Shown: positions 56,560-64,000 of the stretch, in pieces | Position numbering within the stretch: the stretch's first letter is position 1 | How the letters are laid out: the number at the start of each line of letters is the position of its first letter | From: Flavobacteriales bacterium | GTDB lineage: Bacteria; Bacteroidota; Bacteroidia; Flavobacteriales_E; Vicingaceae | Length of the DNA stretch: 64,000 nt | Assembly: GCA_029262875.1 (NCBI GenBank) | Contig: JAJCYO010000147.1 | Span: forward strand, 1 to 64,000 | Direction of reading: 5' to 3' | Translations under genes and position numbers: made by a program | Notes under the pieces: model-generated | Seen by the model: only the letters and a program-made list of their open reading frames with translations | What the model was told of the DNA's origin: nothing | The model's database searches: none

Positions 56560-58398
56560 ATGTCAAAAAAAGTTGAAGATATAGACCAAGTTGTCATCAA
56601 ATTTGCTGGAGATTCTGGTGATGGGATGCAACTTACAGGGACTCAATTTAGCAATACAACCGCCTTTATTGGTAATGATTTGGCTACTTTCCCTGACTTT
56701 CCGGCTGAAATTCGAGCTCCACAAGGAACTGTTGCTGGAGTTAGTGGCTTTAAAATTCAATTTGGAAGTAATCGAGTTTTTTCTCCTGGAGATGAAGCAG
56801 ATATTTTAATTGCGATGAATCCGGCAGCACTGTTAGCAAATATAGATTGGATTAAAGATAGAGGAACTATTATTGTTGATAGTGATAATTTTAAAATTAA
56901 AGATTTTGAAAAAGCAGGTTATAAATCAAACCCTTTAGAGGATGAGACTTTAGCCGGTTATAATGTAATTGAGGCCCCAATTACAAAATTAACTAAGGAA
57001 AGTGTTGCAGATTGTGAGATAGAAAATAAGTTTAGATCGAGAAGTAAGAATATGTTTGCTTTAGGAATTGTTTATTGGTTGTTTAGTAGACCACTAAAAG
57101 TAACTGAAGACTATTTAGATGTGAAGTTTGGTAAGGTTCCAGAAATTGCCAAAGCAAATAAACAAGCTTTAAAAGCAGGTTATAATTATGCTTTAACAGT
57201 AGAATTATTACCCTCATCATACAAAGTAAAGGCCGCATCCTTACCTGCTGGAAAGTATAGAAGTATAATGGGGAATGAAGCTACGGCATGGGGTTTAATG
57301 GCTGCTGCAGAGCGAGCAGATTTAAATATCTTTTTAGGGACTTATCCTATAACTCCAGCCTCAGATATTTTACACGAATTATCAAAGTATAAAAATTTCA
57401 ACATTGTTACGCTTCAGGCAGAAGATGAAATTGCAGGTATTTGTGCTGCAATCGGAGCAAGTTTTGCTGGGAGCTTGGCTGTTACTTCAACATCAGGACC
57501 AGGACTGGCTTTAAAAGGCGAGGCAATTGGTTTAGCGATGATGACCGAATTACCAATAGTAGTTATTGATGTGCAAAGAGGAGGCCCTTCAACAGGTTTA
57601 CCAACTAAGACAGAACAATCAGATTTGTTACAATCAGTTTATGGCAGAAATGGGGAGAGCCCAGTAATTGTAATTGCTGCAAGTACACCTTCTAATTGTT
57701 TTGATTTTGCTTATATGGCTGCGAAACTTGCTGTAGAGCACATGACTCCTGTAATTCTGTTATCGGATGGTTTTATTGCAAATGGTGCTGAACCATGGAA
57801 AATAAAAAGTACTGCAACAATGCCAGATATAAACCCTGCTTTTGCTGAAGAAGGTGATGCTGATTGGAGTCCGTATGTTAGATCTGAGGATAAGTTAAAT
57901 AGAACTTGGGCAAAACCTGGAACGAAAGGGTTAGAGCATAGAATTGGAGGATTAGAAAAACAAGCTATAACAGGGAACGTTTCTTATGATCCTAATAATC
58001 ATGAAGAGATGGTTAAGGTGAGAGCTGAAAAAGTAGCTCGCGTTGCTAATTTTATACCTGAGTTAGAATTTAATGGAGATGAAAATGCTGATTTATTAGT
58101 AGTTGGTTGGGGTGGAACTTATGGAGGTTTACATACAGCGGTAAGTTCTATGCTAACGGAAGAGAAATCTATCGCTCATGCTCATTTTAATTTTATTAAT
58201 CCTTTACCAAAAAATACAGCAGAAGTATTTGCCAAGTTTAAAAAAATTGTAGTGTGTGAATTGAATAATGGTCAGTTTGTAAAATTATTGCAAAGCGAAT
58301 TGCCTCAGTTTGATTATTTACAATACAATAAAATACAAGGGCTACCTTTTTCTAAAGGTCAATTAATGCAAGAGTTTAACAACTTAATTGAAGCGTAA
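56560..58398 (+). CDS. korA: 2-oxoglutarate (2-oxoacid):ferredoxin/acceptor oxidoreductase, fused gamma-alpha subunit
   Basis: VVIKFAGDSGDGMQLTGTQFSN...FPDFPAEIRAPQGTVAGVSGFKIQFG; GTYPITPASDILHELSKYKN; TSGPGLALKGEAIGLAMMTELPIVVIDVQRGGPSTGLPTKTEQSDL. Confidence 0.95.
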   Translation: MSKKVEDIDQVVIKFAGDSGDGMQLTGTQFSNTTAFIGNDLATFPDFPAEIRAPQGTVAGVSGFKIQFGSNRVFSPGDEADILIAMNPAALLANIDWIKDRGTIIVDSDNFKIKDFEKAGYKSNPLEDETLAGYNVIEAPITKLTKESVADCEIENKFRSRSKNMFALGIVYWLFSRPLKVTEDYLDVKFGKVPEIAKANKQALKAGYNYALTVELLPSSYKVKAASLPAGKYRSIMGNEATAWGLMAAAERADLNIFLGTYPITPASDILHELSKYKNFNIVTLQAEDEIAGICAAIGASFAGSLAVTSTSGPGLALKGEAIGLAMMTELPIVVIDVQRGGPSTGLPTKTEQSDLLQSVYGRNGESPVIVIAASTPSNCFDFAYMAAKLAVEHMTPVILLSDGFIANGAEPWKIKSTATMPDINPAFAEEGDADWSPYVRSEDKLNRTWAKPGTKGLEHRIGGLEKQAITGNVSYDPNNHEEMVKVRAEKVARVANFIPELEFNGDENADLLVVGWGGTYGGLHTAVSSMLTEEKSIAHAHFNFINPLPKNTAEVFAKFKKIVVCELNNGQFVKLLQSELPQFDYLQYNKIQGLPFSKGQLMQEFNNLIEA

Positions 58399-58400
58399 TT

Positions 58401-59420
58401 ATGGAACACTTAGTGAAAGAGGAGTTAACGTTTAGAGATTTTGAGACTGATCAAGATGTACGGTGGTGTCCAGGTTGTGGAGATTATGCAATTTTAAAAT
58501 CCGTTCAAAAAGTAATGCCAGTAATTGGTAAAGAAAAGGAAGATATTGTATTTATTTCCGGAATCGGTTGTTCATCTCGTTTTCCATACTATATGAATAC
58601 TTATGGGTTTCATACCATACATGGTAGAGCTCCGGCTTTTGCAACAGGGGTGAAGTTGGCTAACCCAAACTTAAGCGTTTGGCAAGTTACAGGTGATGGT
58701 GATGCCTTGGCAATAGGTGGAAATCACTACATTCATGTGTTAAGAAGAAATATTGATATTAATATTTTGTTGTTTAACAATGAAATTTATGGACTAACAA
58801 AGGGGCAATTTTCGCCAACATCACAAACTGGAATTAAAACCAAATCTTCCCCGCAAGGAACAGTAGATAGGAGTTTTAACCCTGGGAAGTTGGCTTTAGG
58901 AGCTGAGGCAAATTTCTTTGCACGGGTTATCGATATTGATCCAAAAAGGATGTCTGAGGTGATGATAGAATCTGAAAAACACAAAGGGACCTCACTCATA
59001 GAAATTTTACAAAACTGCATCATTTTTAATGATAAAGTATTTGCAAATGTTACTGCTAAAGATGTAAAATTAGATAAACAACTGTGGTTGAAACATGGAG
59101 AGCCAATGATTTTTGGTGCTGATCAAAACAAAGGAATCATCTTAAATGGACTTAAATTAGAAGTGGTTACCATTGGTGAAAATGGAATTACTGAAGCTGA
59201 TATCTTAGTGCATGATGCTTATTGTGAGGATAACACTTTACACAATATGTTGATTAGTATGGCTATTCCAGAATTTCCGGTAGCATTTGGAATTATTAGA
59301 CAAGTGAAGGGAGCTTCTTTTGATGAAAATGTTTGGAATCAGATTGCTGAGGAAAAGACAAATGCTAAGTTTAATTCTGTAGATGAGTTGATGAATAGCG
59401 GGGTGACTTGGGAGATCTAA
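58401..59420 (+). CDS. korB: 2-oxoglutarate (2-oxoacid):ferredoxin/acceptor oxidoreductase, beta subunit
   Basis: VRWCPGCGDYAILKSVQKVMP, GIGCSSRFPYYMNTYGFHTIHGRAPAFATGVKLANP, VTGDGDALAIGGNHYIHVLRRN (TPP-binding). Confidence 0.95.
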   Translation: MEHLVKEELTFRDFETDQDVRWCPGCGDYAILKSVQKVMPVIGKEKEDIVFISGIGCSSRFPYYMNTYGFHTIHGRAPAFATGVKLANPNLSVWQVTGDGDALAIGGNHYIHVLRRNIDINILLFNNEIYGLTKGQFSPTSQTGIKTKSSPQGTVDRSFNPGKLALGAEANFFARVIDIDPKRMSEVMIESEKHKGTSLIEILQNCIIFNDKVFANVTAKDVKLDKQLWLKHGEPMIFGADQNKGIILNGLKLEVVTIGENGITEADILVHDAYCEDNTLHNMLISMAIPEFPVAFGIIRQVKGASFDENVWNQIAEEKTNAKFNSVDELMNSGVTWEI

Positions 59421-61591
59421 ATTTCTATTCCCATTACACAAACATCATCAATTTGCTCTAAACTTCCTTTCCATTTTTCGAAGTGATTGTTGATTGTTTT
59501 TAATTGATTTTCCATTGATTCGTTTTTCATTGAAATCAACAATTTCTTAAAAGGTTTATACATCATTTTTTTTCCATTCTGTCCGCCAAATTGATCTGCA
59601 AAGCCATCAGAAAATATATAAATACGGTCACCTTTTTTTAAGCTAACCTGGTGTGTTTCGAAAGGCCTTGGATGATCTACCTTACCAATGGATTGCCTCG
59701 TAGCTTTCACCTCTTCTATTTCATCACCATTGCTTCTTAATATCCATAATGGATTATAGGCTCCAGCATAACTTAACTCATTTGTTTTTGTATTCAATGC
59801 ACAAAGCGCGATATCCATTCCGTCTCTGATATTATCAACTGTTTCAGTATGGATAGTCTTAGCCTTGTTTAGTTGTTCAATAACAATTTCACGTGTCTTA
59901 TCTAAAATTTCTCCCGGAGTAATTAAATTGTACTCCCTCATTGCGCGGTCCATGGCGTTGTGACAAACAACACTTACCATGGCTCCAGGCACTCCATGAC
60001 CTGTGCAATCTGCAGCAGCAAAAAGAATCTGTTCTTCTTTTTTATCTACCCAATAAAAATCACCTGCAACAATGTCTTTTGGTTTGTAAAAGATGAAGCT
60101 CTCGGGCAAACAATTTTTAACAAATTCATTGGTAGGTAAGATAGCTTCTTGTATTCGTTTTGCATAAGTAATGGAATCAACTATTTCTTTGGTTTGCTCT
60201 TCTATTACCACCTTCTGTTTCTTCGTGATTTTCAACCTATTAAAAACAAAGAATAAGAATACGATAACTAAAACTAATCCCCCAGCAGTTGCGAAAGAAA
60301 TGATTTTCTGTTTTTCTTTTTCTTTTTGCTCAACAGCAATTAACTTATCCCGCTCAGCGTCATCAATAACTTTATCTTTTTCATATTCATATTTTGCTTG
60401 TTGCCTAATGGTTGCCTTTTGAGTACTTTCATTATTAATGCTATCTCGCATGGTAATATAAAGCTTGTGCATCTTTAATGCTTTTAGCCCATTCCCTTCT
60501 TTTTCATAAATAGAACTAAGTAATGAGGCAGCTCTTTGAATGTTATCAGGAGATCCAATTTCATTTGCCAACACCATACTACGGTTAGTAAATTCTTTAG
60601 ATTTCACTAATTCTCCTTTGTTAAAATGAATTCTTCCAATATTATTTAAGGTGGTTGATAAACCCAGCTTATGGTTCATTTCTTTGTAAATTTCTAAACT
60701 CTTATGATAGTATTCTATGGTCGCTTTGTCATCCAATTGGTTTTCATAAGCCGCTGCAAGGTTATTATAGGAGGTGGCAATGCCTCTTTTATCTCCAATT
60801 TCATTTCGAATGTCTAATGATCTATTGTAATATTCTAAGGCCTTTGGAATATTCTCTTTTTTGAAATAAGCAAAACCAATACTATTTAGTAGTGTTGCAG
60901 CACTACGTTTGTTGTCTAAACGCTCATAAATTTTTAATCCTTTATGATAGTATTCTAACGCTAAGTTCGGATCACCTTGGTTATGGTAAATATGTCCAAT
61001 GTTGTTTAATGTTTGAGCCATACCATTTTTATTATCTAATTCCCCGTAGATTTTCAGACTTTTATGATAATATTCTAAGGCATTTGCAACGTCTCCTTGT
61101 CTATTGTATATTGATCCAATGTTATTTAAAGAAGTAGCAACACCGTCTCGGTCACCCACTTTTTCTTGGATTTTTAAACTTCTCTTATAATATTTTAATG
61201 CTTCTGGAATGTTACCATTGCTGCTCTGGAAGTACCCAATATTATTAAGGGCAGAAGCAAGCCCAACAGATAATTTTTTAGCAACATTTAATGAAGGACT
61301 ATTTTTAAGTTTAATTTGTGTGAAATCATAAAGCCACATATTATATCTCGGCCATACGTTATCATCCCAGCTTACTTCAACTATTTTTGAGATAGCATTT
61401 ACTTTATCAGTATCGTGTGTTACTTTGTGAAAAACAGTTAGGCAGCTATCTATTAGTGTTTTATCAGCATCACTGACCTTGTCAATTTCAAGGCTATCAA
61501 TTAAATAATAATCTTTGTCAGCAAAATTTTGACAATAAAAATATTGGCAACTAAATGATAAAAAAAAGAAGGCAAGAAAAAATCTCTTCAC
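59417..61591 (-). CDS. TPR-repeat membrane protein with C-terminal SpoIIE/PP2C-type serine phosphatase domain
   Basis: About six TPRs (GDVANALEYYHKSLKIYGELDNKNGMAQTLNNIGHIY...), one TM, then KPKDIVAGDFYWVDKKEEQILFAAADCTGHGVPGAMVSVVCHNAMDRA...GDRIYIFSDGFADQFGGQNGKK. Confidence 0.92.
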   Translation of the reverse strand: MKRFFLAFFFLSFSCQYFYCQNFADKDYYLIDSLEIDKVSDADKTLIDSCLTVFHKVTHDTDKVNAISKIVEVSWDDNVWPRYNMWLYDFTQIKLKNSPSLNVAKKLSVGLASALNNIGYFQSSNGNIPEALKYYKRSLKIQEKVGDRDGVATSLNNIGSIYNRQGDVANALEYYHKSLKIYGELDNKNGMAQTLNNIGHIYHNQGDPNLALEYYHKGLKIYERLDNKRSAATLLNSIGFAYFKKENIPKALEYYNRSLDIRNEIGDKRGIATSYNNLAAAYENQLDDKATIEYYHKSLEIYKEMNHKLGLSTTLNNIGRIHFNKGELVKSKEFTNRSMVLANEIGSPDNIQRAASLLSSIYEKEGNGLKALKMHKLYITMRDSINNESTQKATIRQQAKYEYEKDKVIDDAERDKLIAVEQKEKEKQKIISFATAGGLVLVIVFLFFVFNRLKITKKQKVVIEEQTKEIVDSITYAKRIQEAILPTNEFVKNCLPESFIFYKPKDIVAGDFYWVDKKEEQILFAAADCTGHGVPGAMVSVVCHNAMDRAMREYNLITPGEILDKTREIVIEQLNKAKTIHTETVDNIRDGMDIALCALNTKTNELSYAGAYNPLWILRSNGDEIEEVKATRQSIGKVDHPRPFETHQVSLKKGDRIYIFSDGFADQFGGQNGKKMMYKPFKKLLISMKNESMENQLKTINNHFEKWKGSLEQIDDVCVMGIEI

Positions 61592-61629
61592 ATTGGGGTT
61601 GCTTAGTAGTTAAAGCAAATATAATAAAT

Positions 61630-63270
61630 TTAATCGTCAGGTAACCCCTCATATTCAACGTAGAAATTGGAATCGAACGTTAAATTAACTCCTTTTTCCT
61701 CAAAGTTGAATCCAGCCCATTTATTATTTGGGAAAATCCATTTTTCTTTTTCATTAATGAAAATTCTGATGGGCATATCAAAATCTTTTACCACATTTAC
61801 ATACCTATATTGTAGCCCTTCATCGTTTTCAATGTATTCTAATTTGGGAATTTTGGTGGTTCTTAAATATTGATTAAAAAAGGCAGATAAATCCTTTTCT
61901 GTTTTTTTGCTGAGGTAATCTTCTATTTGTTTTGAAGTGACCGTTTGATGATAAAAATCCTTGTTTAGCCCTGTTAAAATAGACCTCCACAATTTATCAT
62001 CTTCCACTAATTGGCGTAGTGTATGTAAGATATTTGCTCCTTTGTAGTACATGTCACCAGACCCTTCTTGATGCACATTGTAAGGGCCAATTATGGGTTT
62101 GTCATTCACAATATTTTTACGAATACCTTGTACATATTCATTACAAGCCTCATTTCCAAAATGATAATCTAAAAATAAATTTTCAGAATAAGAAGTAAAA
62201 CCTTCATGTATCCACATATCTGCCACATCAACATGTGTAATGTTATTCGCAAACCATTCATGACCAGATTCGTGTACAATTATAAAATCGAACTTATCTC
62301 CCCATCCAGTCCCACTTACATCTCTTCCCCAGTACCCATTTTTAAAACCGTTACCATAGGTTACGGAACTTTGGTGCTCCATTCCAGCGTAAGGAACTTC
62401 AACCAGTTTATATCCATCTTCATAAAAGGGGTAAGGACCAAACCAATACTCAAAAGCGGCCAACATTCTTGGTGCTTCTTGAAACTGCTTTTTAGCTACT
62501 TCTAAATTATCTCTGAGTACATAATAATCACAATCCAAATCTCCTTTTAATCCCTTATAGACCTCATTAAAATGGACATAATCACCAATGTTCATGTTTA
62601 CACCATAATTATTAATTGGGTTAGAAACGAACCAATTAAAAGTCTTAGTGTTTCCTTTGTTGGTAACACTCCGTAGCCTTCCATTTGATACATCCGTTAG
62701 CGTTTTCGGAACAGTAACACTAATGAGCATGCTATCTGGTTCATCGTAAGCATGATCTTTATTTGGCCACCAAATGCTTGCTCCAATTCCTTGACAAGTA
62801 GTAACTACCCATGGGTTTCCATTAGTGTCTTTTTTCCATGTTAAGCCACCACTCCATGGCGGGTTTTTGCTTTTTTGTGGCGATCCTTCATAATAAACAA
62901 TCAGTTGGTTGATGTCCCCTATCTTTTGTTTTTTGTCTAACTGAATGAAATAAGAATAACCATCTTGCCTATAGGTCATTTTTTTCCCTTCTTGAATGAC
63001 TTTAGTAATTTTTAATGGTTTTTGTAATTCGATTTGAAGTACTTGATGTGATTCTAAGACCTTGTATTGAATAAGATTACTTCCAGAGAGTGCTTGTTTT
63101 TTTATGTTAACATCAACGCTTAAATGATAGTAAGTGATATCCCACCAAGCTCTTTCTGGTGTTATGGTTCCTCGAAGTGTATCTTGATGGGTGAAATTAT
63201 TTTTTTGACCAAAGAAGGTAAGGTGTAGACAGATAGAAAGAATGAACAGTATAAATTTATATGGTCGCAT
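61630..63270 (-). CDS. M1 family zinc metallopeptidase (secreted)
   Basis: HESGHEWFANNITHVDVADMWIHEGFTSYSE (HEXXH-18-E); VPYAGMEHQSSVTYG (GAMEN-like). Confidence 0.93.
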   Translation of the reverse strand: MRPYKFILFILSICLHLTFFGQKNNFTHQDTLRGTITPERAWWDITYYHLSVDVNIKKQALSGSNLIQYKVLESHQVLQIELQKPLKITKVIQEGKKMTYRQDGYSYFIQLDKKQKIGDINQLIVYYEGSPQKSKNPPWSGGLTWKKDTNGNPWVVTTCQGIGASIWWPNKDHAYDEPDSMLISVTVPKTLTDVSNGRLRSVTNKGNTKTFNWFVSNPINNYGVNMNIGDYVHFNEVYKGLKGDLDCDYYVLRDNLEVAKKQFQEAPRMLAAFEYWFGPYPFYEDGYKLVEVPYAGMEHQSSVTYGNGFKNGYWGRDVSGTGWGDKFDFIIVHESGHEWFANNITHVDVADMWIHEGFTSYSENLFLDYHFGNEACNEYVQGIRKNIVNDKPIIGPYNVHQEGSGDMYYKGANILHTLRQLVEDDKLWRSILTGLNKDFYHQTVTSKQIEDYLSKKTEKDLSAFFNQYLRTTKIPKLEYIENDEGLQYRYVNVVKDFDMPIRIFINEKEKWIFPNNKWAGFNFEEKGVNLTFDSNFYVEYEGLPDD

Positions 63271-63340
63271 AAAATGATTTTATACAACAAATATACCTAA
63301 GAAGAAAATTCTTTAAAACCTAAATGTGATGAGAGGTTTA

Positions 63341-64000
63341 TTAGTTTTCTGAGTATTGATCAACTATATCAGAGACATCCTGATATTTTTCCCATGATGT
63401 GGGCCTTTCAAAATCCTGGTCTGATTTAAGAATCATAGCATTTGGATATGATTTTTTAATTTCATTCCAAGTAGTATCTTCCCAATGTGCTTTATCCATT
63501 TCTAAAAAATGAACCCCTTTTAACGGACCAGAAACCGCTTTATCAATTAAAGGCCACCACAAACTTTCAGTTTCCCTATCCCAAAGTATAAAACCATCTA
63601 ATCCACCCCAGACATCATCATCATAATAGGTGTAACCACTCAATGCAAAAGTTAATACTTTATCACCATAAGTTCTTTCATAAATGGCACCTAAATCTGC
63701 TAAAATGCAATAGGCCGCCATTATTGGTTTGCCATCCAGCACATCGTTGACTACTTCGTGCCTAGTTAAATCATGTACAGAGTAGGCTTTAACTTCATCT
63801 CCTGAATAAGCGACTAAAAACCGGGTAGTATCAGGCCATATTGTATCTGCCTCTGTAACAGAAATAAATTCAGGTTTTAGTAAGGCTGGAAAAACTTCTC
63901 TTCCAATTCCATAATGAAATTGTTCATCTACTAAGGTATAATCTGTAATGTTGAAGTGCTGTGTACTATCTTCTCCACCATACAGTAATTTCTGCCCATC
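63341..64000 (-). CDS. DUF3179 domain-containing protein (5' part beyond window)
   Basis: The frame stays open to the right edge when read past the GTG used by the ORF track: ...DTTRFLVAYSGDEVKAYSVHDLTRHEVVNDVLDGKPIMAAYCILADLGAIYERTYGDKVLTFALSGYTYYDDDVWGGLDGFILWDRETESLWW. Confidence 0.85.
   Translation of the reverse strand, partial: DGQKLLYGGEDSTQHFNITDYTLVDEQFHYGIGREVFPALLKPEFISVTEADTIWPDTTRFLVAYSGDEVKAYSVHDLTRHEVVNDVLDGKPIMAAYCILADLGAIYERTYGDKVLTFALSGYTYYDDDVWGGLDGFILWDRETESLWWPLIDKAVSGPLKGVHFLEMDKAHWEDTTWNEIKKSYPNAMILKSDQDFERPTSWEKYQDVSDIVDQYSEN

Noticed and set aside
60600-61200. Recurring ~120-bp DNA pattern (ttatgatagtattcta...)
   Set aside because: Explained by consecutive TPR units (KALEYYHKSLKIY) in the phosphatase gene.
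1-64000. tRNA, rRNA, transposase, integrase, toxin-antitoxin or phage defence genes
   Set aside because: None of their sequence hallmarks were seen in the ORF translations or intergenic regions; structured RNAs could still be missed by eye.

Overview
AT-rich chromosomal window from a member of the Bacteroidetes (probably Flavobacteriia/Crocinitomicaceae-like, judged from type IX secretion (T9SS) sorting tails, PorP/SprF, DUF4837/DUF2480 proteins and TAnnTTTG promoter elements). I support 44 protein-coding genes, the last running off the right edge. I saw no rRNA, tRNA, CRISPR, transposase or prophage genes. The content is a mix of: (1) housekeeping and metabolic genes: sucA/odhB head-to-head with korAB, RNase R, purine nucleoside phosphorylase, an ALDH7-like dehydrogenase, and 3-hydroxyanthranilate dioxygenase + ACMSD; (2) large repetitive secreted T9SS cargo: a 1421-aa type-B protein with eight 270-bp repeats, paired with PorP/SprF; a 2287-aa protein with about 24 PKD motifs; SBBP, PKD and endonuclease I type-A cargo; (3) regulation: an OmpR-type two-component system, a TPR-SpoIIE phosphatase and twin TonB-like proteins. 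The strongest candidate for an undescribed system is at 38320-41858. There a two-component system is divergent from a Met/His/Asp-rich secreted protein. The intergenic region holds four (T/C)TTAA(C/G) direct repeats at 10-11 bp spacing between two divergent -7 elements, and the kinase sensor region resembles a repeat module of the divergent protein. A second, window-wide pattern is that 7 of 10 convergent gene pairs overlap by exactly 4 bp (TTAA/CTAA), so each tetranucleotide carries both stop codons. All identifications come from reading sequence by eye; no searches were run.
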